From Stenotrophomonas sp. Marseille-Q4652 (GTDB lineage Bacteria > Pseudomonadota > Gammaproteobacteria > Xanthomonadales > Xanthomonadaceae), in contig NZ_CAKAKE010000001.1 of NCBI RefSeq assembly GCF_916618915.1, forward strand, positions 2,277,001 to 2,341,000: a stretch of DNA of 64,000 nt, read 5' to 3'. This document shows, piece after piece, positions 54,481 to 63,108 of the stretch. The first letter of the stretch is position 1, and each line of letters starts with the position of its first letter. Under the pieces are notes generated by a model that saw nothing but the letters and a program-made list of their open reading frames with translations, searched no databases and was not told the DNA's origin. A program made the translations under genes and the position numbers.

Positions 54481-54507
54481 GGGTCGCGTCGACCCGCACC
54501 CTATAAT
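54481..54507 (+). promoter_or_regulatory. Putative promoter of the DUF1820 gene with an inverted repeat
   Basis: A perfect TATAAT at 54502-54507 lies only seven bases before the ATG at 54515, so transcription should start at or next to the first codon (leaderless mRNA). GGGTCG-CGT-CGACCC (54481-54495) is an inverted repeat where the -35 would sit; no good -35 hexamer is visible. Confidence 0.5.
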
Positions 54508-54514
54508 CCGCGCC

Positions 54515-54835
54515 ATGAGCAAGCCCCTGTACAAAGTGACGTTCCTCAACCACGGCAAGGTCTACGAGGTGTATGCCGGGCGCGTGGGCAGCAGCCACCT
54601 GTGGGGATTCAACGAAGTGGCCGACCTGGTGTTCGACCTGCGCGACGGCGTGCTGGTCGACCCGACCGAAGAGCGCCTTCGCGACGAGTTCGCCAACACC
54701 AAGGTGCTGCACCTGCCGATGCAGAGCATCGTGCGCATCGAGGAAGTGGAGAAGAAGGGCCAGTCGGCGATCCGCGACGCGGCCACCGGTGAGAAGGTGG
54801 TCACCCCGTTCCCGCTGCCGGCCCGGCCGCGCTGA
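54515..54835 (+). CDS. DUF1820 family protein
   Basis: 106 residues (MSKPLYKVTFLNHGKVYEVYAG). Full-length match to the DUF1820 pattern: SSHLWGFNEVADLVFDL, DPTEERLRDEFANTKVLHLPMQSIVRIEEVEKKG is divided here by its central turn. Small soluble cytoplasmic protein, probably beta-rich; function unknown. No ribosome-binding site precedes the ATG, which fits the leaderless promoter arrangement. Confidence 0.8.
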   Translation: MSKPLYKVTFLNHGKVYEVYAGRVGSSHLWGFNEVADLVFDLRDGVLVDPTEERLRDEFANTKVLHLPMQSIVRIEEVEKKGQSAIRDAATGEKVVTPFPLPARPR

Positions 54836-54865
54836 CCTTTCCTCCCGTCATCCCATGGACGACAC

Positions 54866-54891
54866 AGGCCGCTGGCTCCTGCCAGCGGCCT
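54866..54891. terminator. Bidirectional hairpin between DUF1820 and ctpA
   Basis: Perfect 11-bp stem AGGCCGCTGGC/GCCAGCGGCCT with TCCT loop between two convergent stops. Confidence 0.75.
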
Positions 54892-54916
54892 TGCTGTTGG
54901 ACCGCGCAGGGGCCGA

Positions 54917-56275
54917 TCAATCCGCCGCAGGGGCTGCGACCGGTTTGCCGGCGGCCACGGCCTCGCGTACCGACGGCTGCGAGCTGGGCTGCTTGAGTTC
55001 GGCCAGGGCAGCGGCGATCGGTTTGTCGCCGGGCAGCACCGCACCGGCCTTGTAGCCTTCGCCGGCCTCGCCGCCCTCCTCGTCACCACGCAGGTGGCCC
55101 GGCAGCGTGGCCTCGCTGTAGTCGGCGCTGGTGGCCACTTCCTCGCCCTCGGCGGCCTCAGGCTGCAGTTCAACGTCCGGGACGATGCCGGTGGCCTGGA
55201 TCGAGCGGCCGCTGGGCGTGTAGTAACGCGCGGTCGTGAGCTTGACCGAGTCGCCATTGTCCAGCGGCAGCACGGTCTGCACCGAGCCCTTGCCGAAGGT
55301 GCGGCTGCCGATCACCCGCGCGCGGCCGTTGTCGCGCAACGCACCGGCAACCACTTCCGAGGCGCTGGCCGACCCGGCGTCCACCAGCACCATTACCGGT
55401 GCGCCGTTGAGCAGGTCGCCCGGGGTCGCGTCGAAGCGGGTGTCGCTGATCGACAGGCGGCCGCGGGTACTGACGATGCCGCCCTTCTCCAGCAGGTCGT
55501 CGGCCACCTGTACCGCGGCGGTGAGCAGGCCGCCGGGATTGCTGCGCAGGTCCAGTACCAGGCCCTCGAGCCGGCCGTTGGCCTTGTCCTGCAGCTGGCG
55601 CACGTGCTTCTGGAAGTCGGCACCGGTGTCGGCCTGGAAGGTGCTGATGCGCACGTAGCCATAGCCCGGTTCCAGCAGGCGGCTGCGCACGCTGGTGACG
55701 CGGATCGTCTCGCGGGTAATCGACAGGTCGAACGGTTCCTTGCGACCGTCGCGCACCACGGTCACCACCACGCTGGAGCCTGAGGGCCCACGCAGCGGCT
55801 CCATCGCCTCGATCGCGCTGATCGGCTTGCCGTCGATGGCGACGATGACGTCACCGGCACGCAGACCGGCGCGGGCGGCCGGGGTGTCGTCGATCGGTGA
55901 CACGACCTTGAGCGTGTTGTCCGGCTGCTGCAGCAGTTCCACGCCGATACCGTCATAGGCACCGGTGGCCTGCTCGTCGAAGGCTTCCGCGTCGGCGCGG
56001 TCGAAATAGGTGCTGTGCGGATCCAGGTCCAGCAGCAGGCCGCGGATCGCCGACTGCATCAGCCTGGCATCGTCCACCGGCTCGACGTAGGCCGCACGCA
56101 CCGCGTTGAACACCGCCACATACCGGCGGATCTCGTCCAGCGGCACCCTGGAGGTCACCGACTCCTTGGCGTCGGCGTCCTCGCTGCCTGCTGCCGCGGG
56201 GCCGGGCTGGTTCTGGGCCCAGGCCAGGGCGGGCAGCAGGGCAAGCAACAGGGCAGCGGGACGGATGACGCGCAT
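54917..56275 (-). CDS. ctpA: S41 family C-terminal processing peptidase
   Basis: 452 residues with signal peptide (ALAWAQNQ). A PDZ domain lies at about residues 105-195 (DDTPAARAGLRAGDVIVAIDG). The catalytic domain has the Ser-Lys dyad: Ser in DAGSASASEVVAGAL and Lys in SRTFGKGSVQTVLPL. The tail is Glu/Ala-rich. Periplasmic protease that trims or degrades envelope proteins, including peptidoglycan hydrolases in relatives. 98 bp downstream of envC, the usual pairing. Confidence 0.92.
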   Translation of the reverse strand: MRVIRPAALLLALLPALAWAQNQPGPAAAGSEDADAKESVTSRVPLDEIRRYVAVFNAVRAAYVEPVDDARLMQSAIRGLLLDLDPHSTYFDRADAEAFDEQATGAYDGIGVELLQQPDNTLKVVSPIDDTPAARAGLRAGDVIVAIDGKPISAIEAMEPLRGPSGSSVVVTVVRDGRKEPFDLSITRETIRVTSVRSRLLEPGYGYVRISTFQADTGADFQKHVRQLQDKANGRLEGLVLDLRSNPGGLLTAAVQVADDLLEKGGIVSTRGRLSISDTRFDATPGDLLNGAPVMVLVDAGSASASEVVAGALRDNGRARVIGSRTFGKGSVQTVLPLDNGDSVKLTTARYYTPSGRSIQATGIVPDVELQPEAAEGEEVATSADYSEATLPGHLRGDEEGGEAGEGYKAGAVLPGDKPIAAALAELKQPSSQPSVREAVAAGKPVAAPAAD

Positions 56276-56373
56276 GGACCACTCCGGAAGAAAGGAAGAC
56301 GCGCCGGTGGCGCGCGTGGCGGATTATGCGTCAGGGCTGGCTAAATTCCCGTTGAACCCAGCCATGCCAGGGC

Positions 56374-57705
56374 TCAGCGTCGTTGCAGCCAGCTCGACGG
56401 ATCGACCGGCTGCCCATTGCGGCGCAGTTCGAAGTAGAGCGCCGGCACGCCCTGCCCGCCGGAGTTGCCGACCCGCGCCACCGCCTCGCCGCGCTTGATG
56501 CGCGCGCCGGCATCGCGCAGCAGCGCGTCGTTGTGCGCGTACAGGCTCATGTAGCCGTTGCCGTGGTCGATGATCAGGATCATCCCGTAGCCGGTCATCC
56601 AGTCGGAGAACACCACGGTGCCATCGGCCACCGCGGTCACCGGCGTACCGGCCGGTGCCCCGATCAGCACCCCGCTGCTGGCACGCCCGTCGGGCAGGCG
56701 TCCGCCATAACGGGACAGCAGGTTGCCCGACACCGGCCAGCCCAGCCCGCCCACGCGGGGCGGCGGCGCACTGGCAGTCACCCGTGGCGGCACCTTGCCG
56801 GCGCGGGGGCGTTCAGTGCCTGCCGGCGGCTTGGCCGCAGCTGCCCTGGCGGCTGCCGCGGCGGCGGCACGACGCTCGCGCTCGGCCTTGGCCGCGGCCT
56901 GGCGCAGATTGCGCAGCAGCGTTTCAAGCGACTGCGCGTCGCGGCCCAGCGCCTGTTCGCGCTCGGCCCGGTCGCGGTAACGCTGGTCCAGTTCGGCCAT
57001 GAGCCTTTCCCGCTCGCGGCGGTCACGCTCGAGCGTGCTGGCCTGCTGCCGGTGCGCGTCGCGGGCACGTTGCAGTTCATCGCGGCGCTGGGTGACCTGC
57101 TGCTCGAGGCTGGCCAGGGTTTCCAGCTCGCCGGCCAGGGTGGCGATGCGCGAGGTCCGCTCGCGTTGCAGGTAACGGTGGTAGGCCAGGGTGCGGTTGG
57201 CATCGGCCACGGTGTCCTGCGACAGCAGCAGCTTCAGCGGCGCGTGGTTGCCGAGCCGGTAGGCACCACGCAAAAGGCCGGCCAGTTGCTGGCGCTGCTG
57301 CGCCAGGCCCTGCTGCATGCGGTCGCGTTCGCCCTGCAGGCGGGCCAGCTCCTGCTGCTCGCGGGCGATGGCCGCCTCGGTTTCGGACAGCGCGCGCGCG
57401 GCACGGGACACCTTCTCGTCAGCCTCGCGCAGCTGGCGCGCGGCCTGGCCGCGCTCGCTTTCGATCCTGCGCCGCTCCTGGGCCACGCTGCGCAGCTCGC
57501 CGCGCACCTGCTCCAGCTTCTTCTGCGCCTCGCGGGTGTCCTGGGCCGGGGCCAGCGCCACCCAGCAGCCCACCAGCAGTGCCATCCCCACGCGCACGCC
57601 ACGACGGCGCGGGCGGGCCGCAACGTCAACCGGGGCGTGGTCAGGCGGGCGAAGGCGCAAGGCAGGTCCAGTGACTTCAGGCAGGTGCGGATTGTAACCA
57701 TGCAT
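56374..57705 (-). CDS. envC: EnvC-like murein hydrolase activator
   Basis: Up to 443 residues. The start is uncertain: ATG 57705 gives a 37-residue Arg-rich leader, and a later start near GTG 57594 or ATG 57585 (MALLVGCWVALAPAQ) gives a normal signal peptide. Two long coiled coils (about residues 60-165 and 190-295) precede a LytM/M23 domain. Its zinc residues are missing: the expected His-x3-Asp is SSGVLIG and the final His-x-His is LYFEL. Such degenerate domains activate amidases AmiA/AmiB during cell division rather than cutting peptidoglycan. Confidence 0.88.
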   Translation of the reverse strand: MHGYNPHLPEVTGPALRLRPPDHAPVDVAARPRRRGVRVGMALLVGCWVALAPAQDTREAQKKLEQVRGELRSVAQERRRIESERGQAARQLREADEKVSRAARALSETEAAIAREQQELARLQGERDRMQQGLAQQRQQLAGLLRGAYRLGNHAPLKLLLSQDTVADANRTLAYHRYLQRERTSRIATLAGELETLASLEQQVTQRRDELQRARDAHRQQASTLERDRRERERLMAELDQRYRDRAEREQALGRDAQSLETLLRNLRQAAAKAERERRAAAAAAARAAAAKPPAGTERPRAGKVPPRVTASAPPPRVGGLGWPVSGNLLSRYGGRLPDGRASSGVLIGAPAGTPVTAVADGTVVFSDWMTGYGMILIIDHGNGYMSLYAHNDALLRDAGARIKRGEAVARVGNSGGQGVPALYFELRRNGQPVDPSSWLQRR

Positions 57706-57765
57706 GCTTCCATGGCTTCAGCTGGTCACGCACCCGGCGGACCAGACCTGATCCGGAGGCAACCC

Positions 57766-58428
57766 ATGAAGCAGAACCATCTTGCCCCGCTGCTCCTGCT
57801 CGCCCTGGCCGCCAGCCCGGCGCTGGCCAGCAACGACATCAGCAAGGTCAACGGCAGCATCCACGCCGAAGCAGGCCAGCAGTACCGCGACCTGGAAACC
57901 GTGAACGGCAGCATCAAGGTCGCCGAGGGCGTGCAGGCGCGACAGATCGAGACCGTCAACGGCAGCGTCACCCTTGGCGACCGCGTGCACGCGCACAGCG
58001 TGGAGACGGTCAACGGCGACATCCGCCTCGGCCGCGACGTGGTCATCACCGACGACCTCGAATCGGTCAACGGCAGCGTGTTCACCGACCAGGGCAGCCG
58101 CATCGGCGGCAGCATCGAGACCGTCAACGGCAACATCGGCCTGGTCCGCACCGAGCTGGCGCGCGGCATCGAGACCATCAACGGCGACATCACCGTGGGC
58201 ATCGGCTCGCACGTGCGCGGCGGGGTGAAGGTCCGCAAGGCCAAGGTCAACCTGTCGCTCACCCCGCAGCGGAAGCAGCGCGTGATCGTCGGCCCTGGCG
58301 CGGTGGTCGACGGCCCGCTGGATTTCGAACGCGAGGTCGTGCTGTACGTGCACGCCAGCGCCAAGGTCGGCCCGATCAGCGGTGCCACCGCGCAGCGCTA
58401 CGAGACCGATACCGCACCGCGCGACTGA
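57766..58428 (+). CDS. Exported beta-solenoid repeat protein (bactofilin-like)
   Basis: 220 residues with a CGGAGG site and a signal peptide (LALAASPALA). Seven repeats of the type E-T-V-N-G-S/D/N-I/V, with Asn at 29, 47, 65, 83, 102, 121 and 139, that is, every 18 or 19 residues. This predicts a short beta-helix. A basic linker (KVRKAKVNLSL) and a final strand-rich segment with VIVGPGAVVDGPL follow. It resembles DUF4097/bactofilin-type solenoids, but the export signal is unlike cytoplasmic bactofilins. Function unknown, probably structural in the periplasm. Confidence 0.7.
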   Translation: MKQNHLAPLLLLALAASPALASNDISKVNGSIHAEAGQQYRDLETVNGSIKVAEGVQARQIETVNGSVTLGDRVHAHSVETVNGDIRLGRDVVITDDLESVNGSVFTDQGSRIGGSIETVNGNIGLVRTELARGIETINGDITVGIGSHVRGGVKVRKAKVNLSLTPQRKQRVIVGPGAVVDGPLDFEREVVLYVHASAKVGPISGATAQRYETDTAPRD

Positions 58429-58487
58429 ACGGCCTGCTGATCCCGGTTTGCATAGAATCGGGGCATCGTCGCCCAACAGGAGCCTCC

Positions 58488-60209
58488 ATGCCCCGCAAGT
58501 TGATGTCGTGCCTGGCTGTTGCCATGGCCCTGAGTGCCTGCCAGCGCGAGCCGCAGGCCCCGGACCAGTCCCAGGCACAGGCCGTGGACGTGGCTCCCGC
58601 CGCGCCCGGCCATGCGTTCTCGCCGCAGATCACCGCCGACGATTTCGCCGAGCTGGTGAAGACCCTGTCCTCGGATGACTTCGAAGGCCGCGCCCCGGGC
58701 ACCCGCGGCGAGGAACTGACGGTCAACTACATCCGCGACCAGATGCAGCGCATCGGCCTGCAGCCGGGCAACGGCGACAGCTGGTTCCAGGAAGTGCCGA
58801 TGGTCGAGAGCACGGCCGGCGCGGACACGGTCCTGCGCGTGGAGCGCAACGGCAAGGTCAAGGAACTGGAGTTCGGCACCGACATGATGATCGGCACCCG
58901 CAGCGGGCAGGCCGAAGTCAGGGTCGATGGCAGCGAGATGGTGTTCGTCGGCTACGGCGTGGACGCGCCGGAGCAGGACTGGAACGACTACGCCGGCCAG
59001 GACTGGACCGGCAAGACCGTGGTGATGTTCGTCAATGACCCCGGCTTCCACGTCGATGACGACAAGCTGTTCGAAGGCAAGCGCATGACCTATTACGGGC
59101 GCTGGACCTACAAGTTCGAGGAAGCCGCGCGCAAGGGTGCCGCCGCCGCGCTGATCATCCACGATGCCCCCGGCGCAGCCTATGGATGGGACGTGGTGAA
59201 GAATTCCTGGTCCGGTCCGCAGTACGACCTGCCGGCCAAGGATGATCCGGCCCCGCGCCTGCCGGCACAGGGCTGGCTCAGCGCCGAGGCCGCACGTGCG
59301 CTGTTCGCCGAGGCCGGGCTGGACCTGGACAAGGCCTACCGCGATGCCAGCAAGCGCGGCTTCAAGCCGGTGCCGCTGGGCGCGAAGCTGTCGCTGGAGC
59401 TCAGCAGCACCATCACCGAGAAGAAGTCGCGCAACGTGGTCGGCGTGCTGCCGGGCCAGGGCCGCGCCGACGAGGCGGTGCTGTACATGGCCCACTGGGA
59501 CCACCTGGGCAAGCGCGAGGGCGACGAAGGCGACGACATCTACAACGGCGCGGTGGACAACGCCACCGGCGTGGCCGGTGTCCTCGAGATCGCCGAGGCG
59601 ATGGCCAACCAGCAGCCGCGCCCGGAGCGCTCGGCGGTGTTCCTGGCGGTGACGCTGGAGGAATCGGGCCTGCTCGGTTCGCAGTACTACGTCGCCCATC
59701 CGACCTTCCCGCTGGAGAAGATCGCCGGGGTGATCAACATCGACGCGATGTCGATCTATGGCCGCACCCGCGACGTGACCGTCACCGGCATGGGCAGCTC
59801 GGAGCTGGAGGACATCCTCAAGCCGCTGGCGGCAATGCAGAACCGCGTGCTGCGTGGCGAGCAGTCGGTGCAGAGCGGCTCCTACTTCCGTTCGGACCAT
59901 TTCAGCTTCGCCAAGGCCGGCGTGCCGGCGCTGTACGCCGGTGGCGGCAGCGACCTGCGCGAGGGCGGCACTGCCGCGTCCAAGCGCATCCGCGAGGAGT
60001 ACGGCCGCACCCGCTACCACGCCCCGGGCGATGAGTACGATCCGGCGGTCTGGAAGCTGGACGGCACCGTGGAGGACCTGGAGCTGCTGTACGGCGTGGG
60101 CAGGGAGCTGGCTTCCGGTGATCGCTGGCCCAACTGGTACGAGGGCAATCCGTTCAAGGCCGCGCGCGATGCACAGATGCGCACGCGCCCGGCTGGCGGC
60201 AGCCGCTGA
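58488..60209 (+). CDS. M28 family metallopeptidase lipoprotein with PA domain
   Basis: 573 residues with an AGGAG site. Lipoprotein signal with lipobox LSAC. A protease-associated domain sits inside the N-terminal half (about residues 130-280). M28 zinc residues are in order: AHWDHLG, the bridging Asp in GAVDNATGVAG, the catalytic Glu pair in LEESGLLGS, the later Asp in INIDAMS and the final His in TRYHAPGD. It is an aminopeptidase of the periplasm or outer membrane; substrate unknown. Confidence 0.9.
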   Translation: MPRKLMSCLAVAMALSACQREPQAPDQSQAQAVDVAPAAPGHAFSPQITADDFAELVKTLSSDDFEGRAPGTRGEELTVNYIRDQMQRIGLQPGNGDSWFQEVPMVESTAGADTVLRVERNGKVKELEFGTDMMIGTRSGQAEVRVDGSEMVFVGYGVDAPEQDWNDYAGQDWTGKTVVMFVNDPGFHVDDDKLFEGKRMTYYGRWTYKFEEAARKGAAAALIIHDAPGAAYGWDVVKNSWSGPQYDLPAKDDPAPRLPAQGWLSAEAARALFAEAGLDLDKAYRDASKRGFKPVPLGAKLSLELSSTITEKKSRNVVGVLPGQGRADEAVLYMAHWDHLGKREGDEGDDIYNGAVDNATGVAGVLEIAEAMANQQPRPERSAVFLAVTLEESGLLGSQYYVAHPTFPLEKIAGVINIDAMSIYGRTRDVTVTGMGSSELEDILKPLAAMQNRVLRGEQSVQSGSYFRSDHFSFAKAGVPALYAGGGSDLREGGTAASKRIREEYGRTRYHAPGDEYDPAVWKLDGTVEDLELLYGVGRELASGDRWPNWYEGNPFKAARDAQMRTRPAGGSR

Positions 60210-60232
60210 GCCGGAGGAAATGGTTGATCGGG

Positions 60233-60254
60233 GACGGCGCCTGCGGGCGCCGTC
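60233..60254 (+). terminator. Hairpin after the M28 peptidase gene
   Basis: Stem GACGGCGCC/GGCGCCGTC with a four-base loop, 24 bases past the stop. T-content downstream is weak (GTCGTT). Confidence 0.5.
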
Positions 60255-60300
60255 GTCGTTCCCGGGGCAGGCACCGGCAGGCAACTGGTAACCTTTGCCG

Positions 60301-61203
60301 ATGGCTTACGAACGTTACGAACAACCGGATTCGGGCGCGCCATCGCGCGCGATGCAGTTCTGGAAACTGATGCGTGCCGACCGCCCGATCGGCACGTTGC
60401 TGCTGCTGTGGCCGACCTGGTGGGCGCTGTGGCTGGCGGCCGGCGGGCTGCCCTCGCTGTGGATCCTGTTCGTGTTCACCGCCGGCGTGTGGTTGACCCG
60501 CTCGGCCGGCTGCGTGATCAACGACTACGCCGACCGCTGGCTGGATCCGCACGTCAAACGCACCCGGGACCGTCCGCTGGCCACGGGCGCGGTGTCCGGT
60601 CGCGAGGCGCTTGCGTTGTTCGCCGGGCTGATGCTGGTGGCCTTCGCGCTTGTGCTCACACTCAACCGGCTGACGATCCTGCTCAGCTTCGTCGGCGTGT
60701 TCCTGGCCGCCAGCTACCCCTACCTCAAACGCTACACCCACCTGCCCCAGGTCTACCTGGGCCTGGCCTTCGGCTGGGGCATCCCGATGGCGTTCGCCGC
60801 GGTGCAGGGCGAGGTGCCGGCACTGGCCTGGCTGCTGTACGTGGCCAACATCGTCTGGTCCACCGCCTACGACACCTGGTACGCGATGGTCGACCGCGAC
60901 GACGACATCCGCATGGGCTCGCACTCCACCGCGATCCTGTTCGGTGACCTGGACCTGGTCATCCAGGGCGTGCTGTACGCGCTGTTCCTGGGTGCGATGG
61001 CGATGGTCGGGCAGCGCGCAGGCCTTGGCCTGGCCTACTGGATCGGACTGGGCGTGGCCGCGGTACTGGTGGCCTGGGAGTTCTTCCTCGCCCGCCACCG
61101 CGGGCGCGAGGCCTGCTTCAAGGCGTTCCTGCACAACAACTGGGTCGGGATGGCCCTGTTCGCCGGCATCGCCTTTGCCCTGGCCTGGCCGGAACTGGGC
61201 TGA
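60301..61203 (+). CDS. ubiA: 4-hydroxybenzoate polyprenyltransferase
   Basis: 300 residues from ATG 60301. Nine membrane segments. First Asp-rich motif [20 protein letters not shown] and second [13 protein letters not shown] bind Mg-prenyl diphosphate. Length and motifs match bacterial UbiA of ubiquinone synthesis. It prenylates 4-hydroxybenzoate in the inner membrane. Convergent with comF. Confidence 0.93.
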   Translation: MAYERYEQPDSGAPSRAMQFWKLMRADRPIGTLLLLWPTWWALWLAAGGLPSLWILFVFTAGVWLTRSAGCVINDYADRWLDPHVKRTRDRPLATGAVSGREALALFAGLMLVAFALVLTLNRLTILLSFVGVFLAASYPYLKRYTHLPQVYLGLAFGWGIPMAFAAVQGEVPALAWLLYVANIVWSTAYDTWYAMVDRDDDIRMGSHSTAILFGDLDLVIQGVLYALFLGAMAMVGQRAGLGLAYWIGLGVAAVLVAWEFFLARHRGREACFKAFLHNNWVGMALFAGIAFALAWPELG

Positions 61204-61218
61204 GATTGCCGCGCAGTG

Positions 61219-61944
61219 CTACGGCACCCGCGCACACACCCAGGCATCGACCCGCTCCACCCCGGCCCGGCGCAGGGCCATCGCCGCCGCACGCAGCGTC
61301 GCGCCTGTGGTCATCACGTCATCGACCAGGGCCACGTGTGCGGGCAGGCCCCGCCGCGCCACGAAGGCGCCGCGCAGGTTGCGGCGGCGTGCGGACGCAT
61401 CCAGTTCCGACTGCGCATGGGTGGCACGCACCCGCTGCAGCCCCTCGACCAGCGGCAATCCCAGCTCCCGGGCCACTGGCCGGGCCAGTTCCAGCGCCTG
61501 GTCGTAGCCACGCTGGCGCAGGCGCCTGCGATGCAGCGACACCGGCACCACGGCCTGCGGGCGCGGCGCCTGCTGCAGGGCCTCGACCATCAGCTGCGCC
61601 AACAGCCGGCCGGCGGCGAGGTCCTGGTGGAACTTGAAGCGTCGCAGCAGCCGATCCACCGGGGCGGCGTACACCAGCGCCGCACGCACCTGCAGCAACG
61701 AGCCACGCACCCGTTGGCAGGCACCGCACAGCTCGGCGCTTTCGCCGGCCGGCAGCGGCAATGCACAGCGCGCGCAGGCCGGCTGGTTCCATGGCAGGGC
61801 CGCATGACATTCGCCACACAGGTCACGGCCTGCGCCGCCGCGGGCCGCGCAGGCCAGGCAACGGGCCGGCAGCAGCCAGGTTCCAATCCCTGAGCATGAC
61901 CTGTAAACCACTCGGAATAATTGATTGTTGACAGGGCGAGGCAT
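61219..61944 (-). CDS. ComF family phosphoribosyltransferase-like protein
   Basis: About 241 residues from ATG 61944; a GTG at 61950 and a later GTG at 61911 are alternatives. Zinc-finger-like cysteines [14 protein letters not shown] and CARC..LCGAC precede the PRTase fold, with PRPP loop [14 protein letters not shown]. ComF proteins act in DNA uptake and related DNA handling. The probable BirA operator lies inside its first codons if the upstream ATG is used, which favours GTG 61911 or biotin-linked control. Confidence 0.85.
   Translation of the reverse strand: MPRPVNNQLFRVVYRSCSGIGTWLLPARCLACAARGGAGRDLCGECHAALPWNQPACARCALPLPAGESAELCGACQRVRGSLLQVRAALVYAAPVDRLLRRFKFHQDLAAGRLLAQLMVEALQQAPRPQAVVPVSLHRRRLRQRGYDQALELARPVARELGLPLVEGLQRVRATHAQSELDASARRRNLRGAFVARRGLPAHVALVDDVMTTGATLRAAAMALRRAGVERVDAWVCARVP
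61901..61934. promoter_or_regulatory. Probable BirA (biotin repressor) operator between comF and bioB
   Basis: Left half CTGTAAACC (61901-61909) and right half TGTTGACAG (61926-61934), separated by 16 bases. This matches the E. coli bio operator form, TTGTAAACC-N16-GGTTTACAA, at 8 of 9 and 6 of 9 positions, with the same spacing. An AATAAT -10-like hexamer sits in the spacer (61916-61921), so bound BirA-biotinoyl-AMP would cover the promoter. Confidence 0.75.
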
Positions 61945-61993
61945 GCTCACCAGACTGCCCGGCTTTCGCTGCCCACGCTGTCAGGTAATCCCG

Positions 61994-63022
61994 ATGCCCC
62001 CTGTCATCCGTCACGACTGGCACCTCGACGAACTGCTCGCCCTGTTCGAGCTGCCACTGCCGGAGCTGCTGCACCGGGCCGCCAGCATGCACCGCACGCA
62101 TTTCGATCCGGCCCAGGTGCAGGTCTCGACCCTGCTCTCGGTCAAGACCGGTGGCTGCCCGGAGGACTGCGGCTACTGCCCGCAGGCGCAGCGTTACGCC
62201 ACCGGGGTGGATGCGCAGAAGCTGATGGACACCGAAGCCGTGCTCGAGCGCGCCCGCCAGGCCCGGGCCGCCGGCGCCTCGCGTTTCTGCATGGGCGCGG
62301 CGTGGCGTTCGCCCAAGGACCGTGACATCCCCAAGGTGGCGGCGATGATCCGCGAGGTGAAGGCGCTGGGCCTGGAGACCTGCGCCACCTTGGGCATGCT
62401 CGAAGGCCACCAGGCCCGCGCGCTCAAGGAAGCCGGGCTGGACTACTACAACCACAACCTCGACACCGCGCCGGACTACTACGACTCGGTCATCCACACC
62501 CGCCAGTACCAGGACCGCCTGGACACGCTGGCGCACGTGCGCGAGGCGGGGCTGAAGACCTGCTGCGGCGGCATCGTCGGCATGGGCGAGACCCGCGCGC
62601 AGCGCGCCGGCCTGCTGCAGGCCCTGGCCAACCTGCCCGCGCATCCGGATTCGGTGCCGATCAACCGCCTGGTGCAGGTCGCCGGCACCCCGCTGCATGG
62701 CAGCCCCGAGCTGGATCCGTTCGAATTCGTGCGGATGATCGCGGTGGCCCGCATCACCATGCCGCGGTCGATGGTGCGGCTGTCGGCCGGGCGCGAGACG
62801 ATGAGCGATGAGCTGCAGGCACTGTGCTTCCTCGCCGGTGCCAACTCGATCTTCTACGGCGAGAAGCTGCTGACCACCGGCAACCCCGACACCGCGCGCG
62901 ACCGCCAGCTGTTCGCGCGGCTGGGCCTGGTGCCGATGGAAGTGACCGTGGATGCCGACGACCACGATCATCCGGGGACTGTGCACATGGACATCGCTGC
63001 CGAGTGCGCCGACCCGGCCTGA
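61994..63022 (+). CDS. bioB: Biotin synthase
   Basis: 342 residues from ATG 61994 ([14 protein letters not shown]), the position that matches family length; the frame is open upstream to 61925. The radical SAM cluster is [10 protein letters not shown] (Cys-x3-Cys-x2-Cys). Ligands and motifs for the auxiliary [2Fe-2S] cluster include [21 protein letters not shown] and the Arg in VRLSAGRE. It inserts sulfur into dethiobiotin. Preceded by the BirA-type operator and followed by bioF after 86 bp. Confidence 0.95.
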   Translation: MPPVIRHDWHLDELLALFELPLPELLHRAASMHRTHFDPAQVQVSTLLSVKTGGCPEDCGYCPQAQRYATGVDAQKLMDTEAVLERARQARAAGASRFCMGAAWRSPKDRDIPKVAAMIREVKALGLETCATLGMLEGHQARALKEAGLDYYNHNLDTAPDYYDSVIHTRQYQDRLDTLAHVREAGLKTCCGGIVGMGETRAQRAGLLQALANLPAHPDSVPINRLVQVAGTPLHGSPELDPFEFVRMIAVARITMPRSMVRLSAGRETMSDELQALCFLAGANSIFYGEKLLTTGNPDTARDRQLFARLGLVPMEVTVDADDHDHPGTVHMDIAAECADPA

Positions 63023-63108
63023 GGCCGGCCCCGGCCCTACGCGGCTGCACGCAATCCGCTGCAGCTAGCGGTTACGCTATCGGCCCTTTCGACCATGAAG
63101 CCTTGACC

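Noticed and set aside
56374..56800. M23 zinc metallopeptidase activity of the EnvC-like protein
   Set aside because: The zinc-binding His-x3-Asp and His-x-His positions are replaced, which fits an amidase activator and not an active peptidase.
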